From contig OZ037766.1 of the NCBI GenBank assembly GCA_964035545.1, positions 724,501 to 788,500 on the forward strand: a DNA stretch of 64,000 bases, written 5' to 3'. The notes under the pieces are model-generated. The model was not told where the DNA came from, ran no database searches, and saw only the letters and a list, made by a program, of their open reading frames with translations. Source of the stretch: Bugula neritina. Lineage: Eukaryota; Bryozoa; Gymnolaemata; Cheilostomatida; Bugulidae. This document shows, one piece after another, positions 1-12,400 of this stretch; the first letter of the stretch is position 1; the number at the start of each line of letters is the position of its first letter. The position numbers and the translations under genes are program-made.

Positions 1-131
1 GGGAAACACTGTCTGGCAGAGTGTTAGGGGAAACACTGTCTGGCAGAGTGTTAGGGGAAACACTGTCTGGCAGAGTGTTAGGGGAAACACTGTCTGGCAG
101 AGTGTTAGGGGAAACACTGTCTGGCAGAGTG
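1..131. repeat. 27-bp minisatellite, about 5 units
   Basis: About five near-identical 27-bp units containing AACACTGTCTGGCAGAGTG fill the left edge and may continue outside the window. They lie on the 3' side of the DNAJC1-like gene, probably in its last intron or 3' flank. The short open frame across them is a by-product of the repeat. Confidence 0.9.
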
Positions 132-582
132 CTAGACTGTGGAGGAAACAAGACAACTGAACAAAACAAGCAGCGTCTTTGTTACCTACTAGTACATGTG
201 TACTTTGCAGTACTTCTACTAGTGTAGTATGTAGACACACGGAGTTGAGTATTCTTTATAGAAAGGTTTGAGGAATGTAGAGTTGTCTTCTATCGTCTCA
301 GTGGTAATCTAGTAACCGCGCAGGTCTTTGTTTCGCTTAGGAATTTGTGTTTAATAACTTCCGCTGTTTGATGACAGTGGCCAAATGTTTATATCTGGCA
401 ATACACTCTGCCTACAAGTTAGATTTATTATTATATTATATATAATATTGTAATATATAATATAATTACATTACTATGTGATAGCATAACATACAACACA
501 GACAGCACCACTGAAACACTTGGGGGTCGGAAAAGGGAGGAACGATTAGTTAAACATGAACATAGCCTAAGCACCAACTTGC

Positions 583-3500
583 CTTGGTTTTGTTGGGGAC
601 TAGATTAGCTATCTCCTCCCACCGATCATCAGCAGTCTTTGGCACTGAGGCTAGAGCATTCTCTAGACATTTCTGCTGAACCTGAGTCCAGTCTGAGACC
701 GGCTGAGACGGCGCAGAGTTACTAGCCTCAGGATCTTCAACTCGGTACGAGATTCCACCCTGGGGCTTGTAGCCGGCCCCCTTGTTTTTTATTTCTACAG
801 TAAAGAGCTTGTGTAATTGGACTACAGACATGATTAGAAGGATATTTTACAGATGTGTCAACCTGATGACACCTGTCAATATATGTCAACAACCTGTCGG
901 TATGTGTCAACACAAGTGATATTTACCTGGCAAAGCTGTCGCTGAGCTGCTGGCAGGTTTCTGCTGCAGTTGATTAGCCCGAGAGATCTGACTAGCCCTG
1001 GAATGAGCCTCTGCAGGTAAACAGTTGAGTTGTTGTGCTATCTTCTCCCACCTCATCTGAGTACCTACAGGGAACTTCTGCATGGCCCGGGCCAGCTTAG
1101 AGTAGTCTGCGTCTGTCCAATGAGTCTGTAAGGAACGAGTAGCTTATGTGTAAGGAGAGACAACTTCAACATATCAACACTGGCCATACAAACGAGTACT
1201 AATATCTACAGGAAAATGACATACAAATAGTAAGCAGCTTTTACTATGTCAGCAGTTGATTCATCATAACGAGATATTGTCACCTTGACCCACAGTTTAG
1301 TAATTAATAGAACAAAGTTCACTATTCCACGGCTGGCTGAGTATTACTCAACAGTTGAGAGACCTTTTTAGCCTGAGCAGTTGGTTTCTTAGCCTCAGGT
1401 GGTGAGACAGCAGGAAGGGGGGTGTCTTGGTACACCACAGGTTTGATGTAGGTGGCCATCTCTGGGGCAGACATGTTGGAGAATACGTCGTCACATCTCA
1501 CCTTCTTCTTCGACTCTTGATTGGTTTCTGCATACAGGAAGTCTGTTGAGGTGAGACAACTCCAAGTGCAAAGTGAAGTCATCAATATTATTATTAGAGA
1601 CGTCAAACTGTTGACTGATACTACGTAGAATACAGACAGACACAAGTGCGACATGAGAAAGTAAAGTGATTGTAATTTACCATCTTCAGACTCCGCCTCC
1701 CCTACTGGAGGTTTCACTCTCTGATGTAGGGCGGATAGACACCACCCTATGTTACTAGGCAAGTCAATGACTGTGCGTACAGTGAAGGTGACTAGACGGC
1801 ACACTAGCAGGTGTGAGAGGCGGGGCTTAGTCACACTTTCTAGCTCCTTCGCCATCGCTTCCTCTAAACTCTCATTATACTCCTGGTGATTCCTTCTTTT
1901 CGTGTCCTTTTTCATCCTTCTCTGAAATACTTCCTCCTACAACACAGGACCTGTGGTAGAGTACCTGTGGTCTAGTAGTAGAGTAGATCTAGTAGTAGAG
2001 TAGATCTAGTAGTAGAGTAGATCTGGTAGTAGAGTGCCAAAACTGAGAGAAACTAAGTAAGTAAAGTACACACTTACTATTTCATATCGTTTCTCCCAAA
2101 AAGCTGCCCAAATCATGGCATAGTGAATTACTGAAACTATTATCAACAAAACCAGAGCACTTTCTGTGAAGCCAAACTTTCTAACTTTCCTGTAGTAATA
2201 GATGGGTTGGCGCCATGTTGGTAGCCCATTCACTAGAATCTCATCATACCTGCAGTGTGGACACGCATTACGGATAATAACATTGGAAAAGGAACTCAAT
2301 TGATGTTTATTTCCAATTCACAGGCAACTCAGAAAATATAACTGTTGAGTCAGATGATTAGAATGCAAGTAGAAGTCTCTCAAGAATATCGCCATCATTA
2401 AAGTGAAACAGTTGTACAGTATGAGCCTGATACGTACACACATGTTCATCAGATACGTACACACATAGCAGATACGTACACATAGCAGATACGTACACAT
2501 ATAGCAGATACGTACACACATAGCAGATATGTACACACATAGCAGATACGTACACACATAGCAGATACGTACACATATAGCAGATACGTACACACATAGC
2601 AGATACGTACACATAGCAGATACGTACACATATAGCAGATACGTACACACATAGCAGATACGTACACATATAGCAGATACGTACACACATAGCAGATACA
2701 TACACATATAGCAGATACGTACACATATAGCAGATACGTACACACATAGCAGATACGTACACATATAGCAGATACGTACACATATAGCAGATACGTACAC
2801 ACATAGCAGATACGTACACATATAGCAGATACGTACACACATAGCAGATACGTACACACATAGCAGATACGTACACACATAGCAGAGATGTATACATACC
2901 GAGATCTCTTCCCATCAGTTCTCAATATGTCATAAATCCCAGCCAACTAAAAGCAAAAACTATTGTGATGTAATACAGTAAACTATTGTGATGTAATACA
3001 GTGAACTATTGTGATGTAATACAGTAAACTATTGTGATGTAATGCAGTAAACTATTGTGATGTAATGCAGTAAACTATTGTGATGTAATGCAGTAAACTA
3101 TTGTGATGTAATACAGTAAACTATTGTGATGTAATGCAGTAAACTATTGTGATGTAATGCAGTAAACTATTGTGGTGTAATGCAATGGATAAATTTTTAA
3201 GTGCTGCAAACATTGGGATTGCTGCTTTTACTTCTGCAAGTAAAAGCTGTAGATGCTACCAGTACCTGTCTAAACCTTTCTTCTGCGTCATCATTTTTAT
3301 TCTTGTCAGGATGCAAGACCAACGAGAGTTTTCTGTAGGCTCTACGAATGTCAGACGTGGTACAATCCTGCCGTATACACAGAACATAGACAATGACGAT
3401 GCTAATGTAAACATCTCAAACAATCAAAAGTTAGACTGTATACAATACTCATATGATCATCATCAATATGACTATTATAATCATATTGATACTCAGCTAT

Positions 3501-4883
3501 TGAATGATAGTCATAGTTATAGTGAATGTGATAGTCACAGTTATAGTGAATGTGAGTCATAGCGAGAGTGAAAGTGATAGTTTGAGTCTCTGACAGTCGA
3601 ACTCCAAATCTATCAGTATTACTATCAGCATCAGTCTAACTTTAACACTGTCACTATCAGTTGGAGTGGTTTCATCCCACTTGGACGCTTTTTTTATTTT
3701 GGTACAAAATATATAGTAATATACACATATAACTGTTGCATTTACTGCTAAACATGAAATAAGCTGCCAAGCCAGCTATTTGCTTTAACTCAATACTAAT
3801 TTAGCTACAGTTTATTTTATTCAAAATAACAGAATAAAATGCACAAATGCATTTCATGGTATATCACATACTGCTATATTACAACTTTACTGTACTTTAT
3901 TTTACTGTCTAAAATATCTTTTAATATATCACTTAATAAATATATTTGATATTTTTTTTAGTATATTTGGTCTATCTTTTACCTTTAAGTTTAAGGTTTG
4001 TGTAAGATGGCTTCTTATAGAAGCATTGTTACTGTAAGTGGCTTGCTGATAGCTTCTTTGTTTTCTATTATGCGCTAAATAATAGCATAAAATACATATA
4101 TTACACTAAAATTTATAAATATCATCTAACTGGGAATAGTCTAAGTGGGATAACACCGTTGGAGTATGACCATGGTTCATGGTTAATTATTTTATTTATT
4201 AGAATTAGTTATTACTTGTTTCTATTTCTTAAACTGTAAAAGTAAATTCAAAATGAAAACCTCAATAAAAATTAAACTTATATTTGAAATCACTAAATCA
4301 CTTAGTTTTGCCATCATGTGCACTTAGTCTTAGTCTTATACTGATAATTATTATAGCCATAGTGATACTGATAGTGATAGTTATAGCAAGATTTACGGCA
4401 AATTTATTATTCAGTTTTAATTTAAAACCAATTGTTATTGTCATTCACTCATTGACGATTTAAACTTTAGTTTTATTATTTAAAATTCAAACTTAATCAT
4501 AATGATAATGATAATGAAGTAAAATAAAACGGTAAACTTATTAAACTACAAAACTAAATTGGTAAATCATAATAGATTACCAATAATAATTGTCATTGTG
4601 ATTGTCACAATGATGATAATTCAAATTCAGATTGTCATCGTGATCGTCATTCACACTGTCATTGTCATTGTGATTGTGAAGTAATCAAGTATAAACTTAA
4701 ACTTAAAGTGAAACCAACCTTATCTAGCCCTAAAAACTCGTAGAATGTGCCGTTAACTTCTTCAACCAAATCATACAAATCTAACTCATAGTCTTCTAAA
4801 CAATTAACGTTTACAAACAGAGCATGACAAAACCAAGCGTATAATAAATAAATGCTAGGCTTTCCAAAGTAAAAGTTGAGCAT
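583..4883 (-). CDS. DNAJC1: DNAJC1-like ER membrane J-domain/SANT co-chaperone (3' end outside window)
   Basis: Minus-strand gene read from exons 4719-4883, 3266-3367, 2900-2946, 2078-2249, 1681-1936, about 1360-1542, 927-1125 and 583-794. The ATG at 4883 opens a signal peptide (about residues 1-28). A J domain follows (about 43-106) with the HPD motif near residues 74-76, which in this family stimulates the ATPase of the ER Hsp70 BiP. After YDEILVNGLPTWRQP comes one membrane segment (about 134-155). The C-terminal half carries two SANT domains: HWTDADYSKLARAMQKFP in 927-1125 and WTQVQQKCLENAL in 583-794. Order and spacing match vertebrate DNAJC1. The second SANT domain stops at a GC donor at 581-582, so the final exon lies further left or outside the window. 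The 3' end of the 1360-1542 exon is uncertain. Introns 2, 3 and 4 contain minisatellites. Confidence 0.85.
1965..2035. repeat. 17-bp repeat in DNAJC1 intron 4
   Basis: About four units of a 17-bp TAGTAGTAGAGTAGATC motif, beginning about 42 nt downstream of the donor of the membrane-segment exon (2078). The whole intron is only about 140 nt, so the repeat is roughly half of it. Confidence 0.8.
2449..2888. repeat. 19-bp minisatellite abutting the donor of DNAJC1 intron 3
   Basis: About 23 units of a 19-bp motif (CAGATACGTACACATATAG and variants). The array starts about 10 nt inside the intron whose donor is at 2894-2899 on the minus strand. It creates long spurious open frames rich in Cys, Tyr and Val that are not genes. 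Confidence 0.95.
2956..3185. repeat. 23-bp minisatellite next to the acceptor of DNAJC1 intron 2
   Basis: Ten units of ACTATTGTGATGTAATACAG plus TAA. The array ends about 9 nt before the acceptor AG (2947-2948) of the short J-domain exon 2900-2946. Confidence 0.95.
3460..4690. repeat. Degenerate hexamer-rich DNA inside DNAJC1 intron 1
   Basis: Intron 1 (3368-4718) is mostly low-complexity sequence built from loosely repeated AGTGAT, ATAGTC, GATAAT and GTCATT hexamers, separated by AT-rich stretches. No exon is visible between 3368 and 4718. Similar DNA recurs near 19200, 31000 and 61700. Confidence 0.6.
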
Positions 4884-6210
4884 TTTACCTTTTTATTTCA
4901 GTTGGCCAGCATTACATCCGGTTAGGTGATACAATCGATAAAACATTTACTCGCTACTACATATCAAACTTTTTAACTAATCATTGATCTTTGTCAAAAC
5001 CTTTTGTTTCATAGAAGACAACTCTAATTAGTTGTAAGCGCTCTGTGGAATTCACACAATAAATGATTATTGTATAGTTAGTTCATTAGAGGCATCTTTC
5101 TAATTCAATGAAATGTTTCATGAGCTTTAATAAGGTATATCTTTTGTAGTGAAGCAAAATGAAAATAAATATTTGGAGTTGTGTTCCCAGCTAGTGTGTC
5201 GCTACCACTCAGTAGCAGAAATCTTCATAAATTAAACAACGCAGTATGATATATTGATGAGGTTTTCAATATATTATTTTTTCTCAAAATTCAAAAACAT
5301 AACAATACAGTATCACGAAATAAAATAATAAAAAATAATTTCAAAACATAATAATATAGAACTGTAATCATTTAAAACTGGCAGTATAAGTCATGATTCA
5401 TTAACCTCCACCAAATACAGATTATAACTCAAATAATAAATCACCTTAACATGATGTATAACAGAAATGCTAAGTACATAACATTATATATATACAAAAC
5501 ACTAGTCTGATGTCTTAATAATACACAGTAAATATAAATTTGGGTTATGCAGACATCACTAAAATAAATCTAGATATAGGCTGAAACTGAAAGCTAACTC
5601 AGTTTACTTCAACAACTTGAGTCAAATTATGTCGCTCGCAGTCGGGTATTTGTCATTATTGTATCTATCACCTATCTAACACTAACGACATACTACTGCC
5701 AAAATGTTATATTTAATAGTTTTACTGCGTCAGCAAAGAGTCAGGAAGAACTAATATAATATTTTAATGTTGAGCAACTGGCAATTGCTAATGGAGCAGT
5801 TAATTTATAACTGCAACTAAACCACAATGGAAAGAGATGAGTGCGTGAGTGAGTGAGTGAGTGAGTGAGTGAGTGAGTGAGTGAGTGAGTGAGTGAGTGA
5901 GTGAAAAATTAAGTGTGTGACTTCATGAGTGATAAAAAACGAGCGAGTGAATCAACAAGTAAGTTAACCAGAAAGTAAATGAGTGAGTTAGTGCCATGCT
6001 TCCCTGAATCATAATAATATAATGATTCTAAAAAGTTCAGCAATATGTAGTTGAACCGCTTGTGTCATGTGTGCGTTAGCTCTATCAATTATAGATTACT
6101 AGAAGACAAAGATTAGCACCCATTTCAGCTGCTCAGCTTGTTATGGAATTTAGTAGATATTATGCAATAAAGTAATATTTAACTAAACAAAGTAGAAGTG
6201 TCAGAGTAAT
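4884..6210. other. Intergenic region between DNAJC1 and SLC13
   Basis: AT-rich, with no supported gene. It holds a GTGA tetranucleotide run (5843-5903) and, from about 5490, the outer part of an inverted duplication that reappears near 18470-18840. GAGTTGTCTTCT, on the minus strand about 140 nt upstream of the DNAJC1 ATG, matches a motif seen elsewhere in the window. Confidence 0.6.
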
Positions 6211-6490
6211 TCATGTACATTGGCTGGTGGTGGTTATGTTGGCCCAATCAGGGAACGTATTGAGTTTGAAGTAGGCGGTTCCCCAAGTGTTGATAGCCAA
6301 CATGCATGCTCCGAGACACAGGAAGTTCATCAGCATACCGGACTTGACCTAGAAAATATTACCTCTCAATGAGACATTTATTAAACAATGAAAATGAATA
6401 TATAGCATTCATCATGGATTCTGTATTTCTTATATACTTATATGCATATTAAACAAGAATAAAATATTTTCATGAAAGATATTTGGTAAA
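5490..6490 (-). repeat. Outer arm of SLC13 inverted duplication (original side)
   Basis: Contains the SLC13 terminal exon plus 3' flank and the end of the preceding intron. Its reverse complement, with a few percent differences and small indels, is found at about 18150-18840. Matching stretches include the terminal exon, a TAATCTATAA-containing flank and a segment with AGACATCAGACTAGTGTTTT. Confidence 0.85.
5843..5903. repeat. (GTGA)n microsatellite
   Basis: About 15 perfect GTGA units. A shorter, degraded CACT version lies at the corresponding place of the inverted copy (about 18670-18750). Confidence 0.95.
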
Positions 6491-9400
6491 AAATGCTATT
6501 TATGTATTAAATTGTATTATGATTTAACGTTATTAAAATTCTTCCAGGGTTTTACTTGATAAGACTAAATAGTTTCCACTATTGTTGCATATTTAATGCA
6601 ACTGAGATAGTGACAGGAGAAATTAACATAATATTAGAAATTGTGTTACCATGTCTAGCACTTTCAGATGTCCAAAAGCAAATACAATAGCATTAGGTGG
6701 TGTTGCTACGGGAAACGCAAAAGCGAAACTGGCGCATATAGTGACTGGAACTAAAATATATAAGGGATGGACTCCAATAGTGGCAGCCTACAAAACAGCA
6801 ACACAGAATGATTAGTACTCAAATATTCTACAAGAATAGCGTAATATTGTACTACAGGATAGACAACTCCAAATGATGACTAGATGTACCCACCAGTTGA
6901 GCTAGTATAGGTAGGAAGATACTGGCTGAAGAGGTGTTGCTGGTAAACTCAGTAAAGAAGGTCATCACAACTCCACATATAAATACTAGAGCAGCGGGTG
7001 GAATAGAGTCTAACACTCCTAGCTTACAGCCTAACCAATCAGAGAGGCCAGATTTCTAAATGAACCAATAAGAACTCATGTAAATATATAATATATATAA
7101 GATACTTCTGTTTATACCAGAACTGCTACATCTGTAATAAGAAGTTATAATAATGTTAGAGACACTATTTATTACGTAGTTAACATTACACAATACAAAG
7201 TTGTGGTTTCTATAATTGTGGAGATAATGAGTTAACTATTTATAATAGATAAGAAGTTAATTTAAACCACAATAATTCTTAGTATTTGAATAATAATATT
7301 ATAAATAGAGAATATAAATCCTCCAATGAAAAGCTAGTAATGATATAATAGTAAATAGTTAACTTCAGTACTGAATAAGATTACAGTAATACATACCTTG
7401 CACATGTCTGCTAAGGCGAAACCACCCCCTAGAAGGATGATAACTCCCCAAGGGAGCTTCTTCTGTACTGTAGGCCAGTCCAGTATGGGTGGACCCAACT
7501 GCAACCCTGAAATATGTGGTAAGAAACTTTATAACCCCAGTCTTTATTTTAATGAACTTATACTATGGAATGTGTGCGATTAAAATCATAATATTATAAT
7601 GTTACCACAATTTCCTATAACATATTACTTCATCTCCTAAAAATATAATATAAAATAAAGCAATATAATATAATATACGATGTGTACCTGATTTGTGTCC
7701 GCTTACACCCGGGAAACTGGAGGGGAAGACAAAGAGAAGCGTGCAGATGAATAAACCAGTAGCTGCGTCCGTTACAAACCTGCAAAGAAGTCAATCAGCT
7801 TATAAACATTACTGTAGAATACACTTACTCACAGTTACTAAATGTACAAATTATAGCTGCAGAATGCACTTACTTGGGCTCAAAGGCACTGGACCACCCT
7901 GGCATAAACTTGGGATCTCTGAACAACCACAGTAGGACCAGAATCACAAAGAAGGTTATCAAAATTATCTCCGGGCAACTGCAATTACAGAAATATACAT
8001 TCGTTAGACTATATTTTACAAAAATATTCAAATAAACTAATTAAACCGGTGACACAAACTCAAGTTTTGAATACTGAAGCAATTTTTTAAAGTAATTTGA
8101 AATGTTTCAGAGAGCACAGCTAATCTAGACGTACCTCGTTTTACCCAGTTTCTGGTATTCTCTTTTTAAAACTAGCTTCCCCCCTTCATTCTCAAACTCT
8201 GCGTCATTCTCACGGCAGAACAATGTTCTACAGAAAGTGCAGTTTTGGTAACATTGTACAATAGAATAACAATCTTAATGGAAGTTTAATAACCGCCCCC
8301 AAACTACCCCCCAAACTACCCCCGAACTACCCCTCAAACTACCCCTCAAATTACCCCCCAAACTACCCCTCAAACTACTCCCCAATCTACTACTCAAACT
8401 ACCCCCCCCCCCCCCTATGCTACTCCTCAACCTACCTCTCGAACTACGGATATAAGAACACAGATGTGAAACTGATTTTAGCTATAACAATACAGTAGTT
8501 AAACTCACCTGGGACCCAAGAACATTACTACCAGAATCACCCAACATATAAAAAGACAGATAATCATGAGAGGAAGGGAGAAGAGAATCCATGAACCAAA
8601 TGTGATGTCATCACTTTCTGGAAAATACCTGCAAACCGTAAATAATGATATCTATACTGAATACACCTATGAGTAAGTTATACCAACACTCACTTTGACA
8701 TGGTGTCATCTATGATTAAGCTATATCAACACTCACTTTGACATGCTGTCATCTATGAGTAAGCTATATAAAAACTCACTTCGACATGGTGTCATCTATG
8801 AGTAAGCTATATCAACACTCACTTTGACATGGTGTCACCTATGAGCAGGTTTGGCCCAGTGCCTGTCAGCGTACCAGTACCCCCAATGTTGGCAGCATAA
8901 CATATCGACAAAGAAACAGCTTTGCCCAGGTTCTGAAACTTTGGGCTCATTTCACTGGGTTTGAGCTCCTCCTCACCTCCTTTAGAGCTTGTGGGTCTGA
9001 AGAGTAGAGAGAAGAAGCTATTAGATACATGTTGATACTGTATATAGCCCTACATAACAGAGTATATACCTTTGTTCAGTCTCATTAGTTTGGTTCAGTT
9101 CAGCACCAGAAGTTGAACATCTGGAGAGTAACATTTGATAATCTGTACTCACGGTGCTTCACTGACAGCTACTCCATTTTCTTCATTTTGAGGTTCCAGT
9201 GGATATTCGTTTTCTACAATATTTGGCAATATAAAGACAAGTTCCACAGATGTAGAGGTAACTTAAAGTATTTCATGTTAAAACAAGGGTCATATTAAAT
9301 CCTCCAGTCTATTCACTAGAGCCAGAAACCATGCATACCATTCTCATGCTTCTTTTGTTTCCACATCTCTATGACAACGGCGTGTGCTATGGGAATCATC

Positions 9401-12400
9401 ATGGCCGTAGTAGCAGTATTGCTGAGCCACATGGAGAGGAAACCAGTAACGCTGATGAAGCCAAGTAGCAACCTGCAGAAATTTCACTAAATTATGTAGA
9501 TAACGGCAAGTAAAGTTCTTAAATTGGTCAAATAAAACTCAAAACTCAATGATATATTTGTTAGACCCTTAAACAAGTCAACAGAGGGTTTCTTGTGCTC
9601 ACATCTAACAGCTGCAGAGCTGAGTACAAAAGCTGGCTAAACTCTCTGGAAGTACATTCCTATTACAGGTGATAGAACTGTATTTCCAGCACATTGCAGC
9701 CATAGGACGCTCTAGCTATTCCATGTATCAAATATCAAGTGGTTATTGTTGCCTTAATATAGTATAATACACTGCAAGTTATATTGAGTTGTGTACACAA
9801 TATACATGTTAGGTTACAATATATTACATTACATATTATATATAATACATATCAGGTATCAATAGCTGCATGCTTATAATGAGCTATTATCTAGGTGTAT
9901 GAATAGACCTTCTGTCTCAATCACTTACTTGTGTTTATAACGATTGCAAGAAAAATATGTTACAGATTTTTAGGATAGAATTTTGGTTGACCAGCTCATG
10001 CTGGCTGCTGGTTGACAGGCTGGTTAGAGGTCAACTGAGTGCAAACTCGACTTGTTTAGCTTATGGTACCAACTGACATGTGGGTATAACGGGTATTCAA
10101 CCAGCAAACCATTCTTTACCAGTTGATTGTCAACCTAATTATTGTAGTATTTTCATTCTTGATAGAGTGATATTAAATATCTTACGTAAATTCGGCTAGA
10201 AAACTACCATGGCTCAAGTTTTACCATTAAACTAAAACTTTTTTAACTGCTTTCTTTTTGTAAAAAGAAATTTGTGGTAATTGATTTAAAACAATGGTGT
10301 TGGCGAGATGCCAAAGTGATTGAACAATGTTCAAAATAAACGTTGCAGTTCACTGAAGTTGGAAATTGGATTTCGGTTTATTAAATTAGAGCTGCGACCG
10401 AACATAGTCAGTGCAAGAATTGTTCTATTCAGAGATGAAATGTTAAGGAAAGTGTTACAATCACCATTTTGGATTTTTATTATTATTCCAAAATCATGAG
10501 GCATCAGAATATGATTGTAAATCAATTGGATTCATCACATGAGAGTGACTGAGTCACTTTGATTACTACTCACACCTGGCACTGGTGACTCATAGACTAG
10601 TAGTTAATAAAATAATATCCAGGTGGAATAAATGAATCTTTTACTCATGAGAGAAGACTGAAAGGAAAATGCTAGGAAAACCATGTTGATTGTTAAATGA
10701 ACTATCAGGAATTTTCATCTCTGCTAGATTTTACTTTCCAGAAATATGCGGAGTAATTCCCTTCTACTTAAGTGTTTGGCACAGAGCCAGATGTTAGAGA
10801 AATAACGAAGCGCTCATGTGAGGACTAGCATTACAAGAGCACACTAGCTAGCTATAACAGTGTGGAGTAGCCAAGCAATGCTGAGCTGTAATGTAAATTG
10901 ATTATTCAGTATTAACAGATACTAATATTATTTACTCATATGTAAGTGGATGTACGTCAACCCACACTATAATTACTACCCCTATATGTGGCTTGGTTCA
11001 TGCTGAATATAATATAAATAGTAGAAATCCTTACTCCAAACTTCCGGCTTTTAACGTTAGGTTAGAAAGAGCTGAAGTCAGAAGATACTAATAAGGCATT
11101 CAGTCAATATCATAGACTGTGAATGATTTGGAAAGAGTACGGGTGGGCTGTGGGAGCAACCCTACTTATTAAATATCTGTTTTAGTCTGGAAACTAATTA
11201 GCAAATGCTAAATTTATCTGCTCTGTTAATTATCAGAGTACAAATTACTTTCATGAGTTCATCTACAGACTTCTTCTCCCATTGGCTGAAGGCCAACTGA
11301 CAATGCAATATTTTTAGAAAGCTGTCATCACAGGTATTATGTAATAGTCTTACATTTTTGGCCTCGTTCCAACTAACATCAAAACTCTCAGGGCAATTCT
11401 TATGTGTAGATTCCACTTTTCTATTGCCACTGCAAATATCAGTCCAGCAACAAATAGGAAGTTTAGATCCTGAAAAAATGTAAAAGGTGTAGGCCTGGCC
11501 AGCTAGTGCAAGGCCTGGCCAGCTAGTGTGTGGCCCGGCCAGTGAGAATATGATAAACATATAAAAGTTAACTTATCAGAAATGTCCAAGCTGAAGGCAC
11601 TCAACTTGCAGTTTGCAAATCTACAAGTTTTAGAAAATAATTTTTGCACTGTCAGTCAAAAACTGCTTTCAAGATCAAAAATCAGCCCTAAAAGTCAAAT
11701 TATTCAAATATAGTTTTTGACATAAATTAAAAAGCAGTGCCAACAACTTTACCAGACAAAGCCATTACCCCAGATCTGTTAAACTGAAGTTAATCAGTCA
11801 AACAGCTTGCAGCTGCTAAACTAATCTCTCAATCAACTGATTTCACTATGATTCAAATGCTTTTTACAGAAAACTAGTTTTAGTGAAATTCTTACAATAG
11901 TTTTAGCTTTATAAGGTTATTTTGATATTAGCTAGTCTGTCACATTAAACAGGGGCAGACATGAGTGAGGGGCAGATGGGAGGTTATATAGTATACTTAC
12001 TGTTATATAGTATACTTACAGTATATAGTATACTTACAGTTATATAGTATACTTACAGTATATAGTATACTTACAGTTATATAGTATACTTACAGTTATA
12101 TAGTATACTTACAGTTATGTAGTATACATACAGTATATAGTATACTTACAGTTATATAGTATACTTACAGTATATAGTATACTTACAGTTATATCATACT
12201 ATACTTACTGTTATATAGTATACTTACTGTTATATAGTATACTTATAGTTATAGATTATACTTACTGTTATATAGTATACTTACAGTTATGTAGTATACT
12301 TACAGTTATGTAGTATACTTACAGTTATATAGTATACTTACAGTATATAGTATACTTACAGTTATATTATACTATACTTACTGTTATATAGTATACTTAC

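Noticed and set aside
2318-2946. Three overlapping minus-strand open frames of 165-186 codons rich in Cys, Val and Tyr
   Set aside because: They are translations of the 19-bp minisatellite in DNAJC1 intron 3. All three frames are open because the unit lacks stops, and none is conserved protein.
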